From the NCBI GenBank assembly GCA_039024315.1, contig JBCCQN010000014.1, positions 1 to 64,000 on the forward strand: a stretch of DNA of 64,000 nt, written 5' to 3'. Of the stretch, positions 1 to 8,529 are shown piece after piece. Both the position numbers and the translations under genes were made by a program. Each line of letters opens with the position of its first letter. Positions within the stretch are counted from its first letter, which is position 1. This DNA is from JBCAWW01 sp039024315. Its GTDB lineage: Bacteria > Bacteroidota > Bacteroidia > J057. Below the pieces are notes generated by a model that saw only the letters and a program-made list of their open reading frames with translations, was not told the origin of the DNA and made no database searches.

Positions 1-1
1 G

Positions 2-181
2 CCATGGGAGCTTAAAGCAAAGTTTTGCTTGGGTGAGGATCGCTCACAAGCAATTCGGACAGAACGATACATCAAAAGGCAAAAGAGTCGAAAGTTTATT
101 CAACAATTGATCGACTCAAAAGATGAAGTAGAGCAACTAGCTCAGTTGCTTGGAGTCCCGATTATCGGGATTAATCAATAG
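2..181 (+). CDS. GIY-YIG endonuclease family protein, C-terminal part (5' end outside window)
   Basis: The reading frame is already open at the window edge and runs 59 residues to a TAG. It begins PWELKAKF and contains SQAIRTERYIKRQKS, which matches the C-terminal half of small GIY-YIG proteins of the YhbQ/UPF0213 type (a PWEL segment, then an A..ERYIK segment whose glutamate binds the catalytic metal). The N-terminal GIY...YIG strands and catalytic arginine would lie before base 1 and cannot be seen. These stand-alone proteins are presumed DNA nucleases of unclear role. No mobile-element context is visible downstream, where a dispersed repeat begins within 30 bases. Confidence 0.75.
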   Translation, partial: PWELKAKFCLGEDRSQAIRTERYIKRQKSRKFIQQLIDSKDEVEQLAQLLGVPIIGINQ

Positions 182-206
182 GTCCTTGGTTCTCCCGATT
201 CATCGT

Positions 207-257
207 ATTGGCGTCAAGCTAAGGGCTTTTTTGCTGGTTTTCTGCTTTGCAGAACGC
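207..257. repeat. Dispersed intergenic repeat, copy 1 of 2 (partner at 39955-40006)
   Basis: About 50 bases containing GGCGTCAAGCTAAGGG, a T-rich middle and TCTGCTTTGCAGAACGC recur almost unchanged at 39955-40006 on the same strand. The second half is the same interrupted palindrome (GCGTTC...GAACGC type) found at many other intergenic sites in this window. It lies between the GIY-YIG tail and the convergent end of the next gene. No coding potential is visible. Confidence 0.7.
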
Positions 258-276
258 CTATTTTTGCTCCAAAGTC

Positions 277-1026
277 TCAGCGTGACCAAACTTCGCTGAT
301 TGGCTTACCTTTGCTACTTTTGCCACTGTGGTGCCAGTCATCGTCTGTTACTTTGCCTTCGAAGGAAAGACTCATCCCAACGCGAGAACTGTCTCTAGAA
401 AAGAATTCTATATGCTCAGTATAAACACCATCCTCGAAGGTGTAGGTGCCTCCCCCAGTGCCGTAGAAAGCAGACTTGCCAGGATCAATCGCAATCCATT
501 GAAAACGAGTACTAGAGAGTAGCTTGACGGTTTTACGGGTACCACGGCGCATGATTTCCTGCATTTCGCCCTCGCGCATGCGCTGGGTGATTTGCCAAGC
601 ACCAGCTAAGTCAGCGCTTCCATCATCGATGCGCTTCCAAGTTTGGGCAGTTTGTTTGTTGTCTTTGCCGCAGGTGATGCTTACCTCATCCATAGCATCA
701 TTCCAAGTACATTCGCAAAGGTCTTCGATACCTACCTTTTCGCTGTCCCAGGTGTCAAATTCCCTCATTTCGGAAAAAGCATTGCCAGTAGAGGAGTACT
801 TACCTCCGCGGGTGCCGACAAACTGCTTCTTCTCGATATCAAAGGTGGTATAGGAATTATAATCATCAGAAAACACCCAAGTGGTTTGCTCGGTGCTGGC
901 ATCCTCACTGACCAATAACCATGCACCTTTCAGTGACGGAGCGTTCGCCGCAGGCGTAAAAGCCCAAAGCCCTATCGCAAGACAAATAGCAAGCGCCAAA
1001 AACGCGAATTTTTGTAGGGTAGTCAT
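277..1026 (-). CDS. Secreted protein with two tandem lipocalin-like repeats
   Basis: The 249-residue product starts with a signal peptide (residues 1-28, ending near AANA), so it is probably exported. The mature part is an internal duplication. Residues about 33-131 and 141-249 align through LKGAW/LAGAW, a central FDIEKKQFVGTRGGKY versus IDPGKSAFYGTGGGTY block, and DSEKVG versus DSSRVG. The GAW start, the glycine-rich hairpin and the spacing recall lipocalin-like domains of small exported Bacteroidota proteins, but I do not recognise a characterised family. It is divergent from the YbjN-like gene. Function unknown; the duplication is directly visible. Confidence 0.7.
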   Translation of the reverse strand: MTTLQKFAFLALAICLAIGLWAFTPAANAPSLKGAWLLVSEDASTEQTTWVFSDDYNSYTTFDIEKKQFVGTRGGKYSSTGNAFSEMREFDTWDSEKVGIEDLCECTWNDAMDEVSITCGKDNKQTAQTWKRIDDGSADLAGAWQITQRMREGEMQEIMRRGTRKTVKLLSSTRFQWIAIDPGKSAFYGTGGGTYTFEDGVYTEHIEFFSRDSSRVGMSLSFEGKVTDDDWHHSGKSSKGKPISEVWSR

Positions 1027-1029
1027 AGT

Positions 1030-1057
1030 TTTGTTCTATATTGAATGATTAAATTTG
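1030..1057 (+). promoter_or_regulatory. Candidate Bacteroidota promoter for the YbjN-like gene
   Basis: A TTTG at 1030-1033 is followed after 16 bases by TAAATTTG at 1050-1057, a full match to the -7 consensus TAnnTTTG, with the start codon 34 bases downstream. The spacing is near that usual for these -33/-7 pairs. Confidence 0.45.
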
Positions 1058-1091
1058 AGAGCTAGCAAAGCGAATTTGCAAAAAAATCGGC

Positions 1092-2258
1092 ATGAACGTA
1101 GCACCTTCTTTTGATCTCAGTCTGTTAGGGGCAAAACCCAGCAAGGTAGCCGCAGATTATTGGGACAAAGTTTTAGAACAGTACGAGAATAAGCAATATA
1201 AAGAGGCGATCATTGGCATCTTACGCTATGTTGATGAGGGGTTGATCGAAAAAACAGCGAATGAGGACCTGAGCCGATTTGTGATCCCTCATGGTTCAGC
1301 GGTGATTCATCTCCATATAGATGAAGACAGATTATTGGTGGAGGCGCCTTTTTTAAGTACCAAGGATGCGAGTCAGATTCCATTATTGAGGCAAGTAGCG
1401 CAAATTAACTTTTCCCCTCTCAACCTCGCCAAAATTATCCTGAAAGACGAACAATTGGTGTTTCATTACACCTGCCCACTAATCTTGTGTGAGCCTTATA
1501 AAATGTACGAACTCTTTCGCGAGATATGCTTTTATGCGGATCATTATGATGATGAGTTCATCCAAAAATTTGGCGCTAGCTGGTTGCAAAAACCGGTGAT
1601 ACATGCGTTCAGCCCCGCTGAAAAAAAACAGGCTTGGGAAAATATGCAGGCATATGTTGAGGAAAGCTTTGCCTATATCGAATACTTCGAAAACAAACGT
1701 AGCTTTAGCCACGCTTGGGATATTTTGGCCCTGACACTCTGGAAAATTGAATACTATTGCGATCCACAAGGCATTTTCCGCAATGAGTTGCAAAAAAATA
1801 TCGAAGCGCAGCAGGACAATGCGCCCATCATCGAAAGGGTAAACCGTGGCAAAGAGTATCTGCGTAAAATCCAGCAGTACGATCGAGCCGCTTTTGAGGC
1901 TGATCTATATCGTACCGAGCGATTTATCCCCATCAAATTTCGCTCAACGCCAGAAAATATCCGCACCAATTTTGAAGATGCTTATCAACGGGCTAAGGCC
2001 GAACGCGACGCCAGCGACCATTTGGGGGCCACCATTACCCTGAGCAGTATCTTTTTGAAGTTATTTTATTACAATCACGTAGAGGAAAGCATTGCGCGAC
2101 CTATCGAAGAAGCCTTGGTACAAGCAGGGGCTAAGCCTTGGGTCAAGTCCTCTGAGATCTTATGGCAAGCAATGCATAGATTTATGACCCCTGGCAGCCA
2201 AACCGCCAACGGTCAAAAACGGAAAAGCTTTTGGAGCTTCTTGGGCTTCAATCGTTAA
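1092..2258 (+). CDS. YbjN / type III secretion chaperone-like fold protein
   Basis: A 388-residue cytosolic protein without signal peptide. Residues about 60-155 show the alternating pattern of the YbjN/CesT-like chaperone fold: a strand run (AVIHLHIDEDRLLVEAPF), LLRQVAQINFSPLN, LAKIILKDEQLVFHY and a helix ending FYADHYDDEFI. The rest is mostly helical and charged, ending in a basic tail with KRKSFWSFLGF. The family binds proteins or peptides, but the clients are unknown. It ends 4 bases from the end of the convergent gldH gene. The fold call is by pattern; the function is not known. Confidence 0.6.
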   Translation: MNVAPSFDLSLLGAKPSKVAADYWDKVLEQYENKQYKEAIIGILRYVDEGLIEKTANEDLSRFVIPHGSAVIHLHIDEDRLLVEAPFLSTKDASQIPLLRQVAQINFSPLNLAKIILKDEQLVFHYTCPLILCEPYKMYELFREICFYADHYDDEFIQKFGASWLQKPVIHAFSPAEKKQAWENMQAYVEESFAYIEYFENKRSFSHAWDILALTLWKIEYYCDPQGIFRNELQKNIEAQQDNAPIIERVNRGKEYLRKIQQYDRAAFEADLYRTERFIPIKFRSTPENIRTNFEDAYQRAKAERDASDHLGATITLSSIFLKLFYYNHVEESIARPIEEALVQAGAKPWVKSSEILWQAMHRFMTPGSQTANGQKRKSFWSFLGFNR

Positions 2259-2262
2259 GCGC

Positions 2263-2721
2263 CTATTCTAAATTTACACGCAAACTTTGGACGCCCTCCA
2301 ATGCTTCTTCTCGCATATGCTGGGAGAGTTTGAATTGATAAGTACCTGCCTCTGATAGACTAAGCCTGGGCTGTGGTTGGATGAGCCAGTCCAAGCTATT
2401 CCCTACATCTTGTTTACCGATCCAAGTACCGTCCACATTCATCAATGTATCGCCAAAGATCATTTCAGTGATTTGTCCTTGGGGATCGGTCGTTTCTAGT
2501 TTGAACCAGATATTTTGGTAGGGATACTCTGCCAAAAAGGCCATATCTAGTACTAGGTTTTTCTCACTGGCAGCTGGGTTTTCGTAGCTAAAAGAGACTG
2601 GCTGATCGACCTTCCATTTTGCGGCTTCGCCGAACGCTTGTTCCGCTAGCCATGGGCCGGAATTACACGCTAGCAATAAGCAAAATAGGCCTCCGCAAAA
2701 GAGAAAATATCGAGCCTTCAT
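2263..2721 (-). CDS. gldH: Gliding motility-associated lipoprotein GldH
   Basis: A 152-residue lipoprotein: the signal peptide ends in LLLACNS with Cys19 as the lipidation site. It carries GldH family marks: PYQNIWFKLETTDPQG, a GDTLMN...G.WIGK block and a C-terminal QHMREEALEGVQSLRV. GldH is an outer-membrane-side lipoprotein needed for gliding and linked to the type IX machinery in Flavobacterium. The frame stays open a further 133 codons upstream, but that stretch is only an alternative frame of the low-complexity tail of the upstream gene. The ATG at 2721, 4 bases after the ricT stop, is the sensible start. A ricT-gldH order is common in Bacteroidota. Confidence 0.88.
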   Translation of the reverse strand: MKARYFLFCGGLFCLLLACNSGPWLAEQAFGEAAKWKVDQPVSFSYENPAASEKNLVLDMAFLAEYPYQNIWFKLETTDPQGQITEMIFGDTLMNVDGTWIGKQDVGNSLDWLIQPQPRLSLSEAGTYQFKLSQHMREEALEGVQSLRVNLE

Positions 2722-2725
2722 CGAA

Positions 2726-4240
2726 TTAGTCATTTTTATCGCCGGCTGGCTTATCGCCACTAGGCTTGTTGTTTCTACCCTTGCCACCACGATTTTTACC
2801 ACCACGGTTTTGAGGGTTACGATTACGATTTTGGTTGCGGCCCTGATTTTTGTTGCGTCGGTTGCTATTGCCTTGTGGGCTGTTATTGCCTTGTTCCTTT
2901 TTCTCGCCAACTTGTCCTTCCGCCTGTTTATTACGGTTGTTTCGGTTACGATTTTGATTGCGCCCTTGGTTGCGGTTGCGCGGGTTTGACTTTCGGTTGC
3001 CGTCCTTGTTTTCTGGCTTTTCTCCTCCTTGACCTTGGGCTTTGTTTTCGGGATTATTATTGCGGTTACGGCCTTGGTTATTACGATTGCGTGCTTGATT
3101 GCGTCCGCGATTATTACCACCGCGGCCTTTGCCTCGTCCTCTGCCCTTGCCTCTACCGCGACCTCTTTTTTCGATCTCTGGTAGGTTGGTGCCTACTACA
3201 TCAACAAAGTCAAGAGACTGCTCGGCTGTGAGTTCTGGCTTGACAATCAAAGCTTCGGCGCGTTGGCCCTTTTCATTGAGCGACATGATACGCTTGACTT
3301 CCTCAACGCGAATCGGATGCCATGAGGTTTCGCCTTTATAAGAAAACCACATCATCCCTTTGAAGATATCTGTCTTTTGCAGGAAAGCAGTTCCTTTGGT
3401 AGTCTCGAGCGTCGTCACCTCAGGAAAATCCTGTAGGGCGTCAAGATAGACTTCTAACTCAAAATTGAGGCAGCACTTGAGGCGCCCACAGAGACCCGAA
3501 ATTTTCATCGGATTGAGAGAGAGATTTTGGTAACGGGCCGCTGAAGTACTAACGGTTTTAAAATCCGTCAGCCAAGTAGAACAACATAGCTCACGTCCAC
3601 AAGAACCAATCCCCCCGACGAGGCCAGCTTCATGGCGAAGACCAATTTGCTTCATCTCCACTCTGATTCGAAACTCTCTCGCTAGGACTTTGATCAGTTC
3701 GCGAAAATCCACGCGATGGTCGGCAATGTAATAGAAAATCGCCTTGGCGTTGTCGCCTTGAAACTCCACATCACTGAGCTTCATGTCTAGCCGTAAATCC
3801 TCGATAATTTCGCGGGTACGGACGAGGGTTTCTTGCTCACGATCGCGTACTTCTTGCAGGAGCTTAAGGTCCTTTTCGGCCGCTTTGCGATAGATACGAG
3901 GTAGGTCTGTAGCGGCTATTTTGTGCCGCTTTTTCTTCATCTGTAATTCTGCCAAGACGCCTCCCATAGAGATGGAGCCCACATCATAGCCTCGGTCGCT
4001 TTCTACCACTACCCGATCTCCCGTGTAGAGGCGCAAACCATTCACATTACGATAAAAGGATTTACGTGTATTCTTGAAACGAATTTCATAGACATTGTCT
4101 ACTTCCGTTTTATCTGGGGAAAGCATGTTTCCCAACCAATCGTAGGTATTTAATTTATTGCAGCCGCCGGTCGCACAACCTCCATTTTGTCCACAGCCTT
4201 CACTACTACATCCGCCGCTGCCACATGATCCGCATCCCAT
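2726..4240 (-). CDS. RicT/PSP1 domain protein with Arg/Gly/Asn-rich tail
   Basis: A 504-residue protein. After a Cys/Gly-rich N-terminus (residues 1-28, eight cysteines) comes the PSP1/RicT domain (about 45-300) with the signature IGSCGRELCCSTWL, LSLNPMKISGLCGRLKCCLN and FYYIADHRVDFR. In Firmicutes RicT (YaaT) acts with RicA and RicF on RNase Y and carries iron-sulfur clusters; in Bacteroidota its role is undefined. Residues about 358-504 form a disordered tail of RG, RNR and NRG repeats, then Lys/Asn-rich repeats, resembling RNA-binding RGG tails. Family members often end soon after the PSP1 domain, so the tail is a lineage feature. It is the first gene of an operon with gldH. Confidence 0.88.
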   Translation of the reverse strand: MGCGSCGSGGCSSEGCGQNGGCATGGCNKLNTYDWLGNMLSPDKTEVDNVYEIRFKNTRKSFYRNVNGLRLYTGDRVVVESDRGYDVGSISMGGVLAELQMKKKRHKIAATDLPRIYRKAAEKDLKLLQEVRDREQETLVRTREIIEDLRLDMKLSDVEFQGDNAKAIFYYIADHRVDFRELIKVLAREFRIRVEMKQIGLRHEAGLVGGIGSCGRELCCSTWLTDFKTVSTSAARYQNLSLNPMKISGLCGRLKCCLNFELEVYLDALQDFPEVTTLETTKGTAFLQKTDIFKGMMWFSYKGETSWHPIRVEEVKRIMSLNEKGQRAEALIVKPELTAEQSLDFVDVVGTNLPEIEKRGRGRGKGRGRGKGRGGNNRGRNQARNRNNQGRNRNNNPENKAQGQGGEKPENKDGNRKSNPRNRNQGRNQNRNRNNRNKQAEGQVGEKKEQGNNSPQGNSNRRNKNQGRNQNRNRNPQNRGGKNRGGKGRNNKPSGDKPAGDKND

Positions 4241-4579
4241 AAACTTGTGTTTGGGTTATATGATAATTGCAGATACAAAGAGGTAAGTGTGGGTAATACC
4301 GCCAAAGCCTTTCCGAAGAAAGGAACAAAAATATGTCTAAAACCGTGGTTTAGGGCTTTTTGGGCCACAAAACCTATATACTAATCCTCCGCGGATTCCC
4401 ATCAGTAACGGCAAATAAGGGGCCGTCCCTCTGCTTTCAACCCAGCCTGTACACAAATTCCTACTCAGGGGTTGAGCGTATCTATATCAATTTTGAATAT
4501 TCTATTTGCTAGTGTAAAGAACGTTTCATCTCTCTGAAGAGATTATATCTAAAGTTACGCTTTTTTTTACAATCGCCTA
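4241..4579. other. Intergenic region between divergent ricT and the kinase/RapZ gene
   Basis: 339 bases with no credible coding frame. It must hold both divergent promoters. A near-consensus -7 element TATTTTCG sits just inside the annotated kinase gene at about 4611-4618, which may mean the real start of that gene is downstream of it. No repeat or RNA structure was recognised. Confidence 0.4.
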
Positions 4580-6088
4580 ATGCATTCTTATGGTATAAAT
4601 TATATGTGTATTTTCGCGGCAGGCAAAAGAAACATTTTGAACACATACAAAAAAGATTCTCTCTCCGCGCTCTTCGAAAAATGGTCCGCTAGTCCAGTAG
4701 AGCATATCACGGCCTTACCTGTTTCGGGTTCTTATCGTGAGTATTTTAGACTAGAAGGTGGAGGCAAAACCGCTATCGGTGTTTACAATCTCGACCAAAA
4801 AGAAAACCACGCTTTTCTCACTTTTACCCGCCATTTTCATCAAAAGGGGCTAGCTGTACCCGAGATTTATGGAGAAAATACCGCTGATCATACCTATCTA
4901 CTCGAAGACCTTGGCGACCAAACACTCTTTCAATATCTCTTTGCGGCTCGCAAAGAAGGCGAGTTCCCAGTAGCGCTTGAGTATAATTACCAAAAAGCCC
5001 TGGAAGAATTGGTGTTGTTTCAGACCCAAGGGGGAGATGGCTTGGATTATGAGGCTTGTTATCCGCGAGCTAGCTTCGACCGGCAGTCGATGTTGTGGGA
5101 TCTCAATTACTTTAAGTATTACTTCCTCAAATTGGTGCGTGCTCCCTTTGATGAGCAACAGATAGAAGAGGACTTCGAAACTTTTGCTACTTACCTTCTG
5201 CAGACGCGACATGATTTCTTTCTCTACCGCGATTTTCAGGCGCGAAATATCATGATCCATGAGGGCAAGCACTACTTCATCGACTACCAAGGTGGTCGTA
5301 AAGGAGCTCTCCAGTACGATCTCGCTTCTCTGCTCTATCAGGCCAAGGCCAATCTCCCCGAGGAGCTGCGCGAGCGCTTGCTGCATCACTATCTCGATGC
5401 CCTCGAAAAGCAAATTGAGGTGGACCGAGAAGAGTTTACTCAATTTTACTACGCTTACGTCTTGATGCGCACCATTCAGGTGCTGGGCGCTTATGGCTTT
5501 AGAGGTTTTTATGAGCGCAAGACGCACTTCCTTGAAAGTATCCCTTATGCGGTACGTAATCTTGAATCTATCTTAGGCAAGATCAAGTTACCCATCGAGA
5601 TTCCGGGCTTGATGAAATGCTTTGAATACATCATTGAGCATGAGGATTTTCGCTCCTTCGGGCATATCAAACCCGAAAATGCTTCGCTAGTCGTGAGTGT
5701 GCAGAGCTTTTCATACAAACAAGGTCTACCTGAAGATGGTACGGAGCATGGGGGTGGTTATATGTTTGACTGCCGCGGTCTCCACAATCCGGGACGCTAT
5801 CAGCCTTATAAAAAACTGACGGGTCGCGATCCAGAGGTGATTCGCTTTTTGCACGAGCAAAGCGATGTGGAGCATTACTTAGAAAATGTCTTTGCTTTGG
5901 TGAGCAACTCCGTTGAACGCTACCTCAAACGTGGCTTCACCTACCTTGCCGTCAATTTTGGCTGTACGGGTGGGCAGCACCGCTCTGTTTACTGCGCCGA
6001 TCGTACCGCTCAGTACCTCAGCAAGAAGTACAATGTAACGGTAGACCTCTTTCACCGCGAACAGGAGCGCAAAGGCTGGGTCAATTAG
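4580..6088 (+). CDS. Sugar-kinase-like APH domain fused to RapZ C-terminal domain
   Basis: A 502-residue two-domain protein. Residues about 25-330 are an APH-type phosphotransferase with LLEDLGDQTL, the catalytic loop YRDFQARN (Asp218, Asn223) and the metal motif FIDYQGG. Residues about 365-502 match the C-terminal domain of RapZ: VVSVQSFSYKQGLP, FDCRGLHNPG, LTGRDPEV and GCTGGQHRS (461-469), the part that in E. coli RapZ binds glucosamine-6-phosphate. The next gene is a MurU-like nucleotidyltransferase, so by analogy with AmgK-MurU the kinase may phosphorylate MurNAc/GlcNAc in wall recycling. The start is uncertain: ATG at 4580 or 4604, or TTG at 4637, which lies just after a near-consensus -7 box and just before the conserved region. 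Confidence 0.82.
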   Translation: MHSYGINYMCIFAAGKRNILNTYKKDSLSALFEKWSASPVEHITALPVSGSYREYFRLEGGGKTAIGVYNLDQKENHAFLTFTRHFHQKGLAVPEIYGENTADHTYLLEDLGDQTLFQYLFAARKEGEFPVALEYNYQKALEELVLFQTQGGDGLDYEACYPRASFDRQSMLWDLNYFKYYFLKLVRAPFDEQQIEEDFETFATYLLQTRHDFFLYRDFQARNIMIHEGKHYFIDYQGGRKGALQYDLASLLYQAKANLPEELRERLLHHYLDALEKQIEVDREEFTQFYYAYVLMRTIQVLGAYGFRGFYERKTHFLESIPYAVRNLESILGKIKLPIEIPGLMKCFEYIIEHEDFRSFGHIKPENASLVVSVQSFSYKQGLPEDGTEHGGGYMFDCRGLHNPGRYQPYKKLTGRDPEVIRFLHEQSDVEHYLENVFALVSNSVERYLKRGFTYLAVNFGCTGGQHRSVYCADRTAQYLSKKYNVTVDLFHREQERKGWVN

Positions 6089-6115
6089 TCTTACCCTATT
6101 CAATCATTCGTCTCT

Positions 6116-6874
6116 ATGAAAGCGATGTTTTTTTCTGCGGGCCTTGGTACTCGCTTACGTCCGCTTACCAATGATCGCCCCAAAGCCTTAGTAGAGGTCT
6201 CTGGTCGCCCATTGCTGGAATGGAACATTCTGCGCCTCAAGGCCGCTGGCTATACAGATATCGTGGTCAATGTCCATCATTTTGGGCAGCGTGTTATGGA
6301 TTTTGTCCAAGGCTTGGACTTGGAGGGGATGCGTTTTTACGTCTCCGACGAACGGTCAGAATTATTGGATACAGGCGGAGGATTGTGGCATGCCCGCCAG
6401 TTTTTGGCAGATGGAGAAGACTTTTTGCTTTGCAATGCAGATATCCTTACCGACCTCGATTTAGCCGCCCTACGTCAGCAACATCTTAGCCAAGATGGAT
6501 TGGCGACACTGAGCGTTCGGCAACGCCAGACTTCTCGCTACCTCCTTTTTGATGAAAATAAGACCCTCTGCGGTTGGCAAAATGTGAAGACAGGGGAGAC
6601 TAAGATGTCGCGTGAAGAGACTGATTTAATTCCATGGGCATTTTCTGGGCATCATTATATCTCTCCTCGTATTTTTCCGCTCATCGCGGAACGAGGCGTC
6701 TTTTCCATTATTGACCTTTATCTGCGCTTAGCCAAGCAGCATGATATTTATGCTTTTCCTGATCAGGAAGCTAGTTGGTTGGATGTAGGAAAACCCGAGC
6801 GTTTGGCCCTAGCGGCTGATTTATTGACAAAAATGGCTTGGAGCCATCAGATGCAAGAATCAGAGGAGGATTGA
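6116..6874 (+). CDS. MurU-like sugar-1-phosphate nucleotidyltransferase
   Basis: A 252-residue cytosolic protein with the nucleotidyltransferase signature GLGTRLRPLTNDRPKAL at residues 9-25, LLDTGGGLWHA and the metal-binding LLCNADILTD, followed by a WLDVGKPERL end. Its length and lack of a C-terminal left-handed helix domain fit the MurU/HddC type rather than GlmU or GalU. Starting 27 bases after the kinase/RapZ gene, it probably activates the sugar-1-phosphate made by that kinase, as MurU does with MurNAc-1-phosphate in anabolic peptidoglycan recycling. The exact sugar (MurNAc, GlcNAc or a heptose) is not decided by sequence. Confidence 0.85.
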   Translation: MKAMFFSAGLGTRLRPLTNDRPKALVEVSGRPLLEWNILRLKAAGYTDIVVNVHHFGQRVMDFVQGLDLEGMRFYVSDERSELLDTGGGLWHARQFLADGEDFLLCNADILTDLDLAALRQQHLSQDGLATLSVRQRQTSRYLLFDENKTLCGWQNVKTGETKMSREETDLIPWAFSGHHYISPRIFPLIAERGVFSIIDLYLRLAKQHDIYAFPDQEASWLDVGKPERLALAADLLTKMAWSHQMQESEED

Positions 6875-6965
6875 AAAACACGTTTTTGAGTTTTATACGT
6901 TATTAAGAGAGTCCAGCAGCTGATAATGGCTTTGGACGTTGCCTTATATCTAAAACCGAAATTGC

Positions 6966-7457
6966 ATGAAATATTTTTTGATGTCTGCGGGCCTTTGCCT
7001 GATGCTTGGACTTTTTTCAGCTTGTGTAGAGCCTGCAAATCCTGACCTCACTACTTTGATCGTAGGAGAGTATAGCGGGGTAGTTGCCCTTAATCTGGAC
7101 ACAGACTCATTGCGGGATGTTACTGGCCAAAGCATTCGCATCACCAAAATTGACGATGAAACTGTCGAAATCGAACCTGTCAACTATCCAGACAGCAGCC
7201 CCGTAAAGGATCTAAAACTGACGGCTAAGCTAGCCATTACGCCAGATGCCTTGATCAAAACAGACGGAGTCAGCTTGATTATCGAACAAGTAGCTTTTAA
7301 TGATGGTACAGTTGAAGGAACGCCTTTCTTAGTTTCGGGCAGTATTGCGAGTGCTCATGGCAAGTTTGAAAACAATACTGGGGACATCCTGTTTACCTTA
7401 CAAGTGATCACAAATGGGGTTGATCGCTACGAACTTTTTGAAGGTACGATACAATAG
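6966..7457 (+). CDS. Small predicted lipoprotein
   Basis: 163 residues with a lipoprotein signal peptide ending GLFSAC (Cys20). The mature part is beta-rich, with a GEYSG opening, IRITKIDDETVEI, and a C-terminal YELFEGTIQ. This resembles small calycin/lipocalin-like lipoproteins of Bacteroidota, but I do not recognise a defined family. It lies 91 bases after the nucleotidyltransferase in the same direction, so it may be the last gene of that operon or have its own promoter. Function unknown. Confidence 0.65.
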   Translation: MKYFLMSAGLCLMLGLFSACVEPANPDLTTLIVGEYSGVVALNLDTDSLRDVTGQSIRITKIDDETVEIEPVNYPDSSPVKDLKLTAKLAITPDALIKTDGVSLIIEQVAFNDGTVEGTPFLVSGSIASAHGKFENNTGDILFTLQVITNGVDRYELFEGTIQ

Positions 7458-7640
7458 CGCGAAAATCGGGTATTTTCGGTACGATAAATGCTTCATTATA
7501 TGGGAAGTAAGAAGATTCGTACAATCATCTAGGAAAAAAAGCCGATTTTTTGCGATCTTAGTATCACAGTAAAGAAAGCACCTCAGCGCTATACTATCAC
7601 ATAGCTTAGAGATAAGAATTTTTCATTTACTTCCCTGAAG

Positions 7641-7670
7641 GCCCCTTGAGCTATATGCTCAATGGGGTCT
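7641..7670 (-). terminator. Hairpin at the 3' end of the GNAT gene
   Basis: CCCCTTGAGC and GCTCAATGGGG form an 10-bp stem with one bulged base around TATAT and overlap the stop codon. No long T-run follows on the minus strand, so termination is only a suggestion. Confidence 0.35.
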
Positions 7671-8094
7671 TTGGATTAAATATAGCGACCACTTCATCTC
7701 CTACTCCGCCCTCTATTGGCTCAAAGCCGAGATTGATAAAAAATTGCTCTGCTACATAATTGTGGCGAGAATAAGAGGTGCGAATTTCTTTACAGCTCAT
7801 CTTGCGGCGTAGCTGAGCCAAAATCTGGCGCATGGCAGATTGTCCAATTCCTTGGTGTTGATATTCTTGATCGATCATGATGCGATTGAGCCAGCAGATG
7901 CCGCCAAACTCTCCATACATCAAAAATCCGATCATTTTTTCCTCGTGCAAGATTCCATAAGGATGCAAATCCTCAAATTTGGCTTGCGCCAAAGAATAAA
8001 GGACGGAGGGCAGAAATCGTTCTTGCTCTGGGCTAAGGCGGATATCTAAAGCCAGTTCCCAATTATATCGGTCTAATGCTACGAGGTGGGCCAT
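7651..8094 (-). CDS. GNAT family N-acetyltransferase
   Basis: A 147-residue single-domain acetyltransferase. The acetyl-CoA pyrophosphate loop is visible as EYQHQGIGQSAM (residues about 79-90, pattern Q-x-x-G-x-G), preceded by the strand WLNRIMID. The C-terminal part ends FINLGFEPIEGG, as in polyamine/diamine-type GNATs of the SpeG/BltD group. The substrate cannot be assigned. It stands alone, convergent with the lipoprotein gene, with a repeat-rich gap upstream. Confidence 0.8.
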   Translation of the reverse strand: MAHLVALDRYNWELALDIRLSPEQERFLPSVLYSLAQAKFEDLHPYGILHEEKMIGFLMYGEFGGICWLNRIMIDQEYQHQGIGQSAMRQILAQLRRKMSCKEIRTSYSRHNYVAEQFFINLGFEPIEGGVGDEVVAIFNPKTPLSI

Positions 8095-8320
8095 GACTCC
8101 AAAGGTAAGAAGTGATACGGAAAGGCGAAACTTTAGGATGTAGAATATTGAATGTCCAAGGAGGAAGTGATGGAAAGATAGACGCTCTTTTTGCTGCTCT
8201 CTGCTTCGCAGAACGCTTGGACTGCAAGATCCCGGCTCTCGTAGCTCGGCCGGGATGACGTTTTGGGGGTATCATAATAAGAAAATCAAGTCATCCCGGA
8301 ATCATGAAATGATATCCGGG

Positions 8321-8405
8321 ATCTTAAGAGATAAGCGTTCCGCGCAGCGGTGAAAAAATAAAAAGATACCGGATATGTTTACTGCGTTCGCATTCTCGCA
8401 TGACA
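8321..8405. repeat. Dispersed repeat of about 80 bp, copy 1 (partner at 14214-14297)
   Basis: The shared core is GAGATAAGCGTTC, then GCGnAGCGGTG, then AAAGATACCGGATATG, TTACT and CGTTCGCATTC. The copies differ by scattered substitutions. Same orientation in both places. Confidence 0.7.
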
Positions 8406-8497
8406 GGAAGATTAAGCTATTTTCATCCTGGAAAAAGGCAGGGCTGAATCTTGGACTAAGCGTTCCGCGCTCCCGATAGCTATCTGGAGGTCCCCAC

Positions 8498-8529
8498 AAA
8501 AAAATAGCGCCCCTGTAAAGAGACGCTAT
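8498..8529 (-). terminator. Terminator for the TonB receptor gene
   Basis: Read on the minus strand, ATAGCG and CGCTAT pair around a 14-base loop and are followed directly by a run of seven T. It lies 24 bases past the receptor stop codon. Confidence 0.6.

Noticed and set aside
2722..3120. Minus-strand open frame running upstream from gldH through the ricT tail
   Set aside because: It is the alternative frame of a low-complexity Arg/Asn/Gly repeat region, giving a Thr/Ile/Lys-rich nonsense protein; the gldH lipoprotein signal starts at 2721.
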